24,278 nt of DNA from SIG672 sp045657105. GTDB taxonomy: Bacteria > Bacillota > Clostridia > Oscillospirales > CAG-272. Below are positions 6,578 to 14,011 of the stretch, one piece after another (within the stretch, counting starts at the first letter, position 1; each line of letters opens with the position of its first letter). The translations under genes and the position numbers were made by a program. The notes beneath the pieces are model-generated. The model searched no databases. It was not told the origin of the DNA and saw only the letters and a program-made list of their open reading frames with translations. Location: the NCBI GenBank assembly GCA_045657105.1, contig JAZOSN010000012.1:1-24278 (forward strand), given 5' to 3'.

Positions 6578-8821
6578 TTACTGTTCGATTTCGGGCGCGC
6601 AGTACTGTGCGTAGATATAGCCGTTAAGCGTTACGTCACCGTTCTGAACGCTGTAAGCAAGGCGGTAAAGTCCGCTTTCGGTGATCGCTTCGTCACCTGC
6701 GAGAGCAGAAAAGCTATCCGTTTCCGCGTCGTATTTCTCGATCGGAGTGTCGGAAGCGACGCCGTATTTGTACGCCTCCGTGGCAATAAGCTCTTTGAGC
6801 TGCGCGTAATCAAGAGCAGCTTCCGATGAAAATTCCACGTTTATATCAATGTTTTCTATAAAGCTCAGAATAAGCTCGTTTTTGTCGTTTTTCGAGGGAA
6901 TAAGAGTAGCGTTGCCGAGGTCGGTCTGCTCGGTATTTATCTCGGTGAATACGACGGGTATATACTGCGATGCTCTTATCTTATCACTCGTTGCAACGTA
7001 CGCAACGAGAGTGTACTCACCTGCCGTGAGAGTCGGGATATAAGCAGTTGCGGCTAAGGTGCCGACTGTAAACGAGTCTGTTTCGGTATAGGTTATCTCG
7101 GTCGGATTTTCGGTCGTAAGGTGTATTATATTGTCCCCCTCACCCGATATTTTCAGTAGTGCAAGGGTTACGATGTAAGCCTGATTTTCAACGTAGAGCG
7201 TCGTGTCGGTGACGGTAAGTTGCAGTCCCGATACGCGGACGGTCGTTGTGTCAAAATTTGCGCTGCCGTAAGATTCTACGGTTATGGGTGAGAAGCTTAT
7301 GTTCAGCTCTACGACATCTTTGTCGGAGAAATCTATAACCTCGGCGTTCTTTACCGCATCGTACATTGCGGCAAAATTTGCAAGCTTGCCGTCCTCAACG
7401 TAGGTGGCGGCACGGATACTTTCCTCGGTAGAAACGGAATTTCCGTTCCATTTGTAATACTCGATAAAGCTGTCGAACTCGACGTACGCGCGGCGTATTC
7501 CGCCGAGGATCGTGTCGATATCGCGCCTGCACTTGAGTCCCGTTTCGTCAAGAAAAGCTTTCAGATTTGCGAAGATTTCCTCGTCACTCTCGCCGAGCAC
7601 GATAAGCTCAAGCTCTGACGTGTAGACCGAGCTTCCGTATCCGACAAGCACTCTCTGTACCTTTACGTTTCCGTTTGCGTAGGCCGCGTCCGCAATTATT
7701 TTGTTGCCGTTTGTGAGATTTACGGTGGCACTTTCCAATCCTGTCGTTGCCGCATAAGGCTCCTCCGGACCTGAGTTATATACTACCGACGCTTCGTTAT
7801 CGGAGTCCCACGAGGACGCTACTTTGTCGGGAGCTGCGGTTATTTCGACGCTGTCAAATCCTTTAAACGCGCCGAGATGGAGCGAAATAAGATCTCTGTC
7901 GGTGTTGTCCATAAAGAAGAGTATGTCCGATTTCCTGTCACTGCTCATCGTTTTGAGGCTGAGGATCGAGCCGTTTACGTGATCGTAAAGGACGTCGTAG
8001 CAAATGTCGTTTTTCATAACGAAGCAGGAAACGTTGTAATGCGCCGGTGCTTCTCCTATGACGAGAGTTTCCCAAAAGCCCTTTGAACTGTCGGCTACGA
8101 AATAGGTGGATCCCGTTTCGTCATTTTTTGGTTGATCGGTAAATTCGTATCTCTCGCCCGGAATATAGTACATTCTCGTTTCAGACGAGTTGTAGGACGT
8201 ATAAAGCTCGTAAACGTTCTTTCCGCTCTCGTTTTTGTAGCGTTTGCAGATATCGAGCTGATCGCCGCGGAGCATATATATCGTTTCTGAGTTTTCGTCG
8301 ACGTGAAGGTAGTATTTTTCCTCGCCGATGGCAACCCATTTGTCAACTATTCTGACGTATTTTTTCGTGTTGTCTATAAGCTCTGCGCCGCGCTCGGCGG
8401 AGCTTACGATGTTCTGGGTGATATTTTCAAAATAATCGTAGGAGTTGCAGTTTTCTACAAAGCCGCTCCACGTGAAGGTGTCGCCGTCTATCTCGACCTT
8501 TCCGCCGCGCGCCGCTTCGTGCGTTGTGGAAATATAGGTCGCGCTGCTGAGATTTGCCCTCGCGCGGCTCGCGAGGGTCTGCATTACCTCTGCTCCGTTT
8601 TCGAAAATATCGCCTTCGGTTTTAAGAAGCTGAGAATTAAGACGCTGTGAGGCGAGCAGAAGCTTTATAACGTCGTTTCCGCTCAGTCCTTCGGGTATAA
8701 CGAAAGTACCGTCGTCTGTATTCGGTGTATCTCCGCCGTTTTCGCCGCCGTCTTTTTTACAGCCGACAAGGGCGGTAAGAAGCAGGGTGAGTATTATGAG
8801 AAGCGAAATCAGTTTTTTCAT
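6578..8821 (-). CDS. Large secreted lipoprotein of unknown function
   Basis: A 747-residue protein whose start MKKLISLLIILTLLLTALVGC is a lipoprotein signal peptide with lipobox L18-V-G-C21, so it should be anchored on the outer face of the membrane. A low-complexity linker (GGENGGDTPNTDDG) follows, then a long mixed alpha/beta body without a domain I recognise. Near the C-terminus AGEYTLVAYVATSDKIRASQ and TESGLYRLAYSVQNGDV look like beta-sandwich (Ig-like) strands. The ATG (8819-8821) overlaps the TGA of the upstream metallophosphoesterase as ATGA and uses GGAGGA inside that gene, so the two are translationally coupled. No transporter genes lie next to it, which argues against a simple ABC binding protein. 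The gene call is secure; function is unknown. Confidence 0.9.
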   Translation of the reverse strand: MKKLISLLIILTLLLTALVGCKKDGGENGGDTPNTDDGTFVIPEGLSGNDVIKLLLASQRLNSQLLKTEGDIFENGAEVMQTLASRARANLSSATYISTTHEAARGGKVEIDGDTFTWSGFVENCNSYDYFENITQNIVSSAERGAELIDNTKKYVRIVDKWVAIGEEKYYLHVDENSETIYMLRGDQLDICKRYKNESGKNVYELYTSYNSSETRMYYIPGERYEFTDQPKNDETGSTYFVADSSKGFWETLVIGEAPAHYNVSCFVMKNDICYDVLYDHVNGSILSLKTMSSDRKSDILFFMDNTDRDLISLHLGAFKGFDSVEITAAPDKVASSWDSDNEASVVYNSGPEEPYAATTGLESATVNLTNGNKIIADAAYANGNVKVQRVLVGYGSSVYTSELELIVLGESDEEIFANLKAFLDETGLKCRRDIDTILGGIRRAYVEFDSFIEYYKWNGNSVSTEESIRAATYVEDGKLANFAAMYDAVKNAEVIDFSDKDVVELNISFSPITVESYGSANFDTTTVRVSGLQLTVTDTTLYVENQAYIVTLALLKISGEGDNIIHLTTENPTEITYTETDSFTVGTLAATAYIPTLTAGEYTLVAYVATSDKIRASQYIPVVFTEINTEQTDLGNATLIPSKNDKNELILSFIENIDINVEFSSEAALDYAQLKELIATEAYKYGVASDTPIEKYDAETDSFSALAGDEAITESGLYRLAYSVQNGDVTLNGYIYAQYCAPEIEQ

Positions 8822-9525
8822 ATTTGTTCCTCCGTTTTGCCTTTGATTTCTATAACGAGTATCTCGGGCGAGTTGTTTATTCTCGGAATAATATGAGGAT
8901 TTCCGAGTCCTCTGCCGACGATCAGTCGGTTTTCGTACATTCCCGAGGTGTATTTCGGAAAAACGCCCTGTCCGGGGGCGTAGATCCCTCTGCCTGCAAC
9001 TCTCCACTGTCCGCCGTGAGCGTGACCGGAAACGGTCAGATCGACGGGCAGCTTTTTTATGTATTTTTTAAAGTATTCAGGTCTGTGACAGAGAAGGACC
9101 TTAAATCCTTCAAGCTTTGAGAACTTTTCGAGCCACGCGAGGTCCGGCTTCATATCCGGCATATAAAACTCGCCCGAGGTCAGGGAGCCGAGCTTTATGC
9201 CTCGAAAATCAACGTAGGAGTTGTCAAGAAGTATGGCTCCGCGTGAGGTTATTTCCTTTCTTACCTCTCCGGGGAAACAGCTATCGTGATTTCCAAGACA
9301 GACGAAGCACTTTTCGCCGTCGGGCAGACCTTCCAGAAATTCAAAGCCCCTTTTGTAGTTGTTTTCATCGTGTATGAGATCGCCGCCTATAAGAATAGCG
9401 TCGTGAGGTACGGTTTTTATAGCCTCGAAAAGAGGAGCGTTGTCGCAACCGTGAAGGTCTGAAAAAAACAGAAAGGTTGTGTTTTGCGAAATGTCTGCAA
9501 AGACGCTGTATCTTGAAATAACCAT
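8818..9525 (-). CDS. Metallophosphoesterase (calcineurin-like), YkuE/YaeI type
   Basis: A 235-residue calcineurin-like phosphoesterase. Dimetal motifs are FFSDLHG, IGGDLIHD, CLGNHDS, LLCHRPEYF and SGHAHGGQ, the complete set. GRGIYAPGQGVFPKYTSGMY and VGRGLGN near the C-terminus match the branch of membrane-associated phosphodiesterases such as YkuE and the UDP-diacylglucosamine hydrolase-like YaeI. There is no TAT signal or transmembrane segment here, so it may be cytoplasmic. The ATG at 9523-9525 has GGGAG (9536-9540) 10 bases upstream; the ORF remains open further back, but without a second ribosome site. It is coupled by ATGA overlap to the lipoprotein gene. Substrate is uncertain: nucleotide or lipid-linked phosphodiesters are both possible. 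Confidence 0.88.
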   Translation of the reverse strand: MVISRYSVFADISQNTTFLFFSDLHGCDNAPLFEAIKTVPHDAILIGGDLIHDENNYKRGFEFLEGLPDGEKCFVCLGNHDSCFPGEVRKEITSRGAILLDNSYVDFRGIKLGSLTSGEFYMPDMKPDLAWLEKFSKLEGFKVLLCHRPEYFKKYIKKLPVDLTVSGHAHGGQWRVAGRGIYAPGQGVFPKYTSGMYENRLIVGRGLGNPHIIPRINNSPEILVIEIKGKTEEQI

Positions 9526-9634
9526 ATTCGTTTTTCTCCCTTCATTATATCTTGTAAAGACATTATACACTAAATTTTACCGAAAATAAATAGATAAAAG
9601 TAAATATTTCAAACTTGTTCCACAGTTTTTTCTG

Positions 9635-9663
9635 TTGACAAACAAAAAAAGGGGGTATATAAT
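9635..9663 (+). promoter_or_regulatory. Perfect-consensus sigma-A promoter of the PHP phosphatase unit
   Basis: TTGACA (9635-9640), 17 bases, TATAAT (9658-9663). The spacer contains an A7G5 run. The -10 ends 30 bases before the ATG of the PHP gene. This is the best promoter match in the window. Confidence 0.85.
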
Positions 9664-9693
9664 AAATTTAACAAGTTAAAGAAGGTGTGTTTT

Positions 9694-10611
9694 ATGGAGC
9701 TTCAAGTTCTCGGAAACATCGAAAAGGAACGTTTGAAAAACGGCGAGGCAGAGCCTGTAAGAGGTAAGTGCCGTTTTGCCGATATGCACACTCATTCGAG
9801 AAATTCGCACGACGCGAAATTCCCCGTTGCCGAAATGTGCAGCTCAGCAGTAGAGGCAGGCGTTAAGATAATGGCAGTGACCGATCATTGTGACGTTTTT
9901 ATGTGCTGTGACGATGCGGATCTTGACATTTACACAAATCTTATCGAGTCTTATAACGAAACGAAAGAGGCGCAAAAGCTCTTTGGAGATCGATGTCAGC
10001 TTCTCACAGGCGTTGAGATAGGCGAGGGCTTTTGGTTTCCCGAGCATACGAAAAGGGTAACGGAGCTTCTGCCTTACGATGTTATAATCGGCTCGGTGCA
10101 CGCAGTAAAAAGTCCGCTTACCGACGGAAAAACGGGAATGCAGAGAGCGTTTTCGCAGATAGCGTGGCAGGACGTTTCCGAAAAGGAAATAGCAGACTTT
10201 TTCGATCTTTATTTTGATGACGTTTTGCGGTGTGTCAGCGAGCAGGATATAGACGTTATGGCGCATCTCGGGTGCGTAAAGGGATATATCATAAGGAAAA
10301 AAGGACTTAATTTAGACCTTCATCCGTACGAAAGCAAGATCAGAAAAATTCTTGAAAAGATCATTGAGCGCAGTATTGCGATGGAGGTAAGCACGTCACC
10401 GAAGCGCGACCTCGGTATAATCTATCCCGACGAGTGGATAATTAAAATGTATCGCGAGATGGGCGGATATCTTATTACGATGAGCAGTGACGCACACCAT
10501 CCGAAAAAGATGGGAGATAATTTCGCACAAAGTGCCGAAATGCTTAAAGAAATGGGATTTGAGTACACCTGCTACTTTGAAAAACGGCAATGCCGCCTAC
10601 TTGCTCTGTGA
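9694..10611 (+). CDS. PHP-domain phosphatase, histidinol-phosphatase (HisK/HisJ) type
   Basis: A 305-residue PHP-superfamily TIM-barrel phosphatase. Metal-binding blocks in order: ADMHTHSRNSHDA (H32, H34), AVTDHCD, LLTGVEIGEG, IIGSVHAV, VMAHLG, MEVSTS and MSSDAHHP. These match the HisK-type histidinol phosphatase, which dephosphorylates L-histidinol phosphate. No other his gene lies in the window, so the histidine role is only a family-based guess. The ATG at 9694-9696 has AAGGTG 8 bases upstream; an in-frame GTG 9 bases earlier would lie inside that site. The stop is 18 bases before the next phosphatase gene, so the two are cotranscribed from the promoter at 9635. Confidence 0.88.
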   Translation: MELQVLGNIEKERLKNGEAEPVRGKCRFADMHTHSRNSHDAKFPVAEMCSSAVEAGVKIMAVTDHCDVFMCCDDADLDIYTNLIESYNETKEAQKLFGDRCQLLTGVEIGEGFWFPEHTKRVTELLPYDVIIGSVHAVKSPLTDGKTGMQRAFSQIAWQDVSEKEIADFFDLYFDDVLRCVSEQDIDVMAHLGCVKGYIIRKKGLNLDLHPYESKIRKILEKIIERSIAMEVSTSPKRDLGIIYPDEWIIKMYREMGGYLITMSSDAHHPKKMGDNFAQSAEMLKEMGFEYTCYFEKRQCRLLAL

Positions 10612-10629
10612 ACGTGAAAGGAATATAAA

Positions 10630-11271
10630 ATGACAAGATTTTTAATTATAAGACACGGACAAAGTATGGCAAACGTAAACGAGGTCTTTGCGGGTCATTT
10701 CGACTCGCCGCCGTCCGAGCTCGGACTTTTGCAGGCAGAAAAAACTGCGGAGTACGTGTGCAGTACGTATAAAGTCGATAAGGTGTATACGAGCGACCTC
10801 AAAAGAGCCTTTGCGGTCGGACAGGCGATTGCAAGTAAAATAGGAGAAGCTCCGATGCCAAGCAAGGATCTGCGCGAGATAAATGCAGGACTTTGGGAGG
10901 GAAAGCGCTTTGATGAGCTTTTCGAGAGCTTCGAGATGTACCGTGAAACTTGGCTCCACGACATTGGAAAGGTGATCTGTGACGGCGGAGAATCGGTAGC
11001 GCATCTGCAAGAGAGATTTGTTTCGGCACTTGTAAAAATAGCCGAGGAAAACGAAGGAAAAACGGTGGTTATCGCAACTCACGCGACGCCTATAAGATCG
11101 CTCAGATGCCACTGTGCGGGAAAGCCGATCGAAGAGATGAAGAACATACGCTGGGTAACGAACGCTTCCGTTTCGGTTTTTGAATACGAAAACGGCAAAT
11201 TTACCGAAATTATGGCAGGCTACGACGAGCACCTCGGAGAGCTCGTAACGAGATTTCCTGCGAAGGTGTGA
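10630..11271 (+). CDS. Histidine phosphatase family protein (phosphoglycerate-mutase-like)
   Basis: A 213-residue member of the phosphoglycerate mutase / acid phosphatase superfamily. The phosphohistidine motif is IIRHGQS (H9 accepts phosphate), the catalytic glutamate region is LREINAGLWEGK, and the second histidine is in VIATHATPIR. The length and the WEG block suit broad-specificity phosphatases of the CobC/PhoE/GpmB branch rather than the glycolytic mutase. AAAGGA lies upstream of the ATG and the gene follows the PHP phosphatase by 18 bases. No terminator is seen until 11780, so the downstream orphan ORF may share the transcript. Substrate unknown. Confidence 0.9.
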   Translation: MTRFLIIRHGQSMANVNEVFAGHFDSPPSELGLLQAEKTAEYVCSTYKVDKVYTSDLKRAFAVGQAIASKIGEAPMPSKDLREINAGLWEGKRFDELFESFEMYRETWLHDIGKVICDGGESVAHLQERFVSALVKIAEENEGKTVVIATHATPIRSLRCHCAGKPIEEMKNIRWVTNASVSVFEYENGKFTEIMAGYDEHLGELVTRFPAKV

Positions 11272-11314
11272 AGCGTCCAAATGATTGGCTATATGCGGAG
11301 TATAAGAACCATAT

Positions 11315-11773
11315 ATGGAATATTACAGAATATCTAAATACGATTCTCGGCATAGAACTGACGGTATATATCAAAAGAACGAATGGACGTCTATGTCAGA
11401 TATAGGTAAAACTTTCGACGGAAAATTATTTACCGAAAGTGAATATTCAGAAGTTGAAAAAATGTATATTGATTTCGTTCTTAACGTGTGTAATGTTCAG
11501 AACATAACATTTTTAACTGTCAAGGATATTGAAGGTCAAAACAAATTTTTATTGCATAATGGGCAGACGCTTGATTTGTGTCAAAGTAAGGAGTTTATAC
11601 GGGAATGTCTTCGGGAAAACTGTTGGGGACGATTGTTTTCGGAAGAGTTTGTTTTTGAAACAGGCTACGATTACTATATTCACATTGGTTGCAGTTTTTC
11701 GTTCGAAGAAATACAACAAATTGCCAAGGAATATAATTTGTATGCCGAAAAATGGATTCCTGCAAATTTGTGA
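11315..11773 (+). CDS. AT-rich hypothetical protein (152 residues)
   Basis: No function recognised. The product begins MEYYRISKYDSRHRTDGIYQ, is acidic and aromatic-rich, has no signal peptide or transmembrane segment, and ends in IAKEYNLYAEKWIPANL. A segment DEWTS-like (KNEWTSMSDIGKTFDG) resembles small stand-alone hypothetical proteins of Firmicutes and Bacteroidetes that I know only as uncharacterised. Codon choice favours A/T at third positions far more than the neighbours do, which suggests recent transfer. The ribosome site is poor: GGAG is about 15 bases before the ATG. A good terminator follows directly. It could be an orphan immunity protein, but that is a guess from size, acidity and composition. 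Confidence 0.7.
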   Translation: MEYYRISKYDSRHRTDGIYQKNEWTSMSDIGKTFDGKLFTESEYSEVEKMYIDFVLNVCNVQNITFLTVKDIEGQNKFLLHNGQTLDLCQSKEFIRECLRENCWGRLFSEEFVFETGYDYYIHIGCSFSFEEIQQIAKEYNLYAEKWIPANL

Positions 11774-11779
11774 AATACA

Positions 11780-11813
11780 AAAACCTCACCGCGCGGCGAG
11801 GTTTTATTTTTTT
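11780..11813 (+). terminator. Rho-independent terminator after the orphan ORF
   Basis: AAAACCTC pairs with GAGGTTTT around a CCGCGCGG core and is followed by ATTTTTTTT on the plus strand. It starts 7 bases after the orphan ORF stop and separates that gene from spoVAD. Confidence 0.9.
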
Positions 11814-11818
11814 CAAAA

Positions 11819-11847
11819 GAATAATTTTACCTTCTCTGCAAACAATA
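11819..11847 (+). promoter_or_regulatory. Candidate forespore promoter of spoVAD-spoVAE
   Basis: GAATA (11819-11823), 15 bases, then CAAACAATA (11839-11847), 24 bases before the spoVAD ATG. Same GAATA-N15-CAAA layout as upstream of spoVAC. The bases GCAAACAAT also fit most of the sigma-F -10. The match is partial and no start site is known. Confidence 0.35.
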
Positions 11848-11871
11848 AAACAAAAACGAAGGTAAAGAAAA

Positions 11872-12876
11872 ATGTACGTGAAATTACAAAACAGACCGTC
11901 GGTGTTATCCTACTACGCCGTGGCGGGCAGAAAAGAAAAAGAGGGACCGATCGGTCACCTTATCGAGGAATATTCGGGGGACGACCGCTTTTCAAAGGAT
12001 ACTTGGGAAAAAGCCGAGAGCGAGATGCAAAGGCGATCCTTTTCGGGTGCGCTTTCAAAGCTTGCGCCCGGAACGAAGGTTGACTGCGTTTTCGCAGGCG
12101 ATCTTATGAATCAGTGTACCTCGTCAAACTACGGGCTTATCGACTTTGAAACGCCGTATATAGGACTCTACGGAGCCTGCTCGACCTGCGCCGAGTCTAT
12201 TGCGCTCGCCTCGCTTTCGGTGTCGGCAGGCTATGCAAAAAACGCGGGAGCGGTCACCTCGTCGCACTTTTGCTCGGCGGAAAGACAGTTCCGTTTTCCG
12301 CTTGAATACGGCGGACAGAGAACGCCGACATCTCAGAGAACGGTCACCGCATCGGGCGCGTTCGTTATATCACACGAGCCGCGCAGGGCGCAGATCAGTG
12401 AGGTTATGTTCGGAACCGTCCGCGACGGCGGCATAAAGGATATAAACAATATGGGCGCGGCGATGGCACCCGCGGCGATAGACACACTTTGCACCTTTTT
12501 TGAAAAAAGCTCTACGAAGCCGTCCGACTACGATCTCATAGTGACGGGCGACCTCGGCTACGAGGGATACTCGATAGTAAAGGAGCTTATGGCAAAGCGA
12601 GGCAAAAAGCTCGGTGAAAACTATAACGACTGCGGACTCATCGTATTCGACCGCGAAAATCAGGATATGCATGCGGGCGGCTCGGGTTGCGGTTGCAGCG
12701 CTCTCGTTCTCGCCACTAAAATCCTGCCCGAGATAGAGGCAGGAAAGCTTCGTGAGGTGCTTTTCATCGGAACGGGCGCGCTTATGAGTCCGACGAGCCT
12801 GCAACAGGGACTGACGATACCGGCGGTCGCACATCTCGTGCATTTTTCGGCAAATATAAGGGAAGAAGGAAATTAA
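11872..12876 (+). CDS. spoVAD: Stage V sporulation protein AD
   Basis: Soluble thiolase-fold protein of the SpoVA complex that binds dipicolinic acid on the forespore membrane. The 334-residue length is typical. Family blocks include LGACSTCAESIALAS-like (GLYGACSTCAESIALAS), SSHFCSAERQFRFPLEYGGQ, TASGAFVISH, ITGDLG-like (VTGDLGYEGYS), GGSGCGCSALVL and IGTGALMSPTS. The ATG at 11872 has AAGGTAAAG upstream. The stop is one base from the spoVAE start, so the pair forms one unit, while spoVAC lies 5.3 kb upstream under separate control. All segments I would expect of an intact SpoVAD are present, so the protein looks functional. Confidence 0.98.
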   Translation: MYVKLQNRPSVLSYYAVAGRKEKEGPIGHLIEEYSGDDRFSKDTWEKAESEMQRRSFSGALSKLAPGTKVDCVFAGDLMNQCTSSNYGLIDFETPYIGLYGACSTCAESIALASLSVSAGYAKNAGAVTSSHFCSAERQFRFPLEYGGQRTPTSQRTVTASGAFVISHEPRRAQISEVMFGTVRDGGIKDINNMGAAMAPAAIDTLCTFFEKSSTKPSDYDLIVTGDLGYEGYSIVKELMAKRGKKLGENYNDCGLIVFDRENQDMHAGGSGCGCSALVLATKILPEIEAGKLREVLFIGTGALMSPTSLQQGLTIPAVAHLVHFSANIREEGN

Positions 12877-12877
12877 A

Positions 12878-13231
12878 ATGCAATTTTTGTGGGCATTTCT
12901 TATCGGCGGCGCGCTTTGCGTGCCTGCACAGATACTCATTGACAAAACGAAGATGACTCCTGCAAGGATACTCGTAATTTACGTCGTTTTGGGAACTGTA
13001 CTCGGAGCGGTAGGCGTTTATCAACCGCTCGTCGATTTTGCGGGTTGCGGAGCGTCTGTGCCGCTCACCGGATTTGGTAACGTCCTTGCCTCGGGTGTTA
13101 TGAAAGCAGTAGAGAGCGACGGTCTTATCGGCGCTTTCACGGGAGGACTTACGGCGGCTTCGGCAGGCATAAGCGTCACGCTCGTTGCGGCTCTGATCTC
13201 GGCACTTGTTTTCAGAAGCAAGGCGAAATAA
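12878..13231 (+). CDS. spoVAE: Stage V sporulation protein AE (SpoVAEb type)
   Basis: A 117-residue integral membrane protein of the forespore SpoVA channel. Four hydrophobic segments are seen (about 3-21, 31-47, 58-75 and 85-111). FLIGGALCVPAQILIDKTKMTPARILV and CGASVPLTGFGNVLASGV are the family blocks; the second resembles the equivalent loop of SpoVAC, as expected for related channel subunits. The ATG is one base after the spoVAD stop, with GAAGGA inside spoVAD as ribosome site. No spoVAF, spoVAA or spoVAB follows: the next gene is convergent. Confidence 0.97.
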   Translation: MQFLWAFLIGGALCVPAQILIDKTKMTPARILVIYVVLGTVLGAVGVYQPLVDFAGCGASVPLTGFGNVLASGVMKAVESDGLIGAFTGGLTAASAGISVTLVAALISALVFRSKAK

Positions 13232-13232
13232 A

Positions 13233-13271
13233 AAACAGAAAAACGCCGACATCGTCGGCGTTTTTCTGTTT
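13233..13271. terminator. Bidirectional terminator between spoVAE and the metallopeptidase gene
   Basis: An 18-bp perfect stem, AAACAGAAAAACGCCGAC with GTCGGCGTTTTTCTGTTT, around the loop ATC. It starts right after the spoVAE stop and ends 2 bases before the stop of the convergent minus-strand gene. U runs occur within the stem in both directions. Confidence 0.92.
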
Positions 13272-13273
13272 CT

Positions 13274-13984
13274 TTATTTTCTTCTGTTTCCCGATCCGGA
13301 TACCAGAAGGAAGAGTCTTAAAAACTGCATAAGGGTTACTGCAAGTGCGGCAACATAGGTGAGAGCGGCGGCAGAGAGCACCTTTTTCGAGCCTTCAAGC
13401 TCGTCACTGCTCAGTATTCCGCACTGCTCAATAGCAACGAGCGCTCTTTTGCTCGCGTTGAACTCGGTCGGCAGAGTTACCAGCTGAAAGACTACGCAAA
13501 GTCCAAACGCCGCAACGCCTGCATATGCGATGAACGAGAATATCGCTCCCATATAGGACAGGAGTATTCCGAGGAAAATAAGCGGTATTGAAAGCTTTGA
13601 TCCGATATTCGTGATCGGAACTATCGCGGTTCTTATCTTGACGGGAGCGTAGTTTTGCGCGTGTTGAACGGCGTGTCCTGCCTCGTGAGCGGCAACTCCG
13701 ATAGCGGCGGTCGATACAGAGTTGTAGACCACGTCTGAAAGACGTATTACGTTAGCCTTGGGATCGTAGTGGTCAGTCAGATTTCCGGCGACTCTTTCTA
13801 TTTTTACGTTGTATATTCCGTTTGCTCTGAGAACTCTCTCTGCCGCTTCGGCGCCCGTCATACGGCGCATTGAATTTTGCTTTGAATATTTTTCAAAGGT
13901 ACTGTTAACTCTCGAGCTTGCCCAAAGTGAGAAAATAACGGCAGGCATAACGAGAATTATATAAGTCCAGTCGATATAAAACAT
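13274..13984 (-). CDS. Zinc metallopeptidase, YugP family
   Basis: A 236-residue membrane-bound neutral zinc peptidase. One N-terminal transmembrane helix (about 6-22) precedes the catalytic domain with HEAGH at 100-104 (VAAHEAGHAVQHAQ); further hydrophobic segments lie at about 121-170 and 208-232. FNASKRALVAIEQCGILSSDE contains the distal conserved block. Substrate is unknown to me; the family is widespread in Firmicutes. AAAGGA is well placed before the ATG. It follows rsmB by 27 bases and is the last gene of the yicC-to-yugP unit, which agrees with Clostridia where a yugP gene often sits beside fmt/rsmB. Confidence 0.93.
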   Translation of the reverse strand: MFYIDWTYIILVMPAVIFSLWASSRVNSTFEKYSKQNSMRRMTGAEAAERVLRANGIYNVKIERVAGNLTDHYDPKANVIRLSDVVYNSVSTAAIGVAAHEAGHAVQHAQNYAPVKIRTAIVPITNIGSKLSIPLIFLGILLSYMGAIFSFIAYAGVAAFGLCVVFQLVTLPTEFNASKRALVAIEQCGILSSDELEGSKKVLSAAALTYVAALAVTLMQFLRLFLLVSGSGNRRK

Positions 13985-14011
13985 ATTTTTTCCTTTCGTT
14001 TATAAGCGCTT

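Noticed and set aside
11529..12083. 184-codon plus-strand frame bridging the orphan ORF and spoVAD
   Set aside because: It crosses a strong terminator and overlaps both real frames, with no ribosome site.
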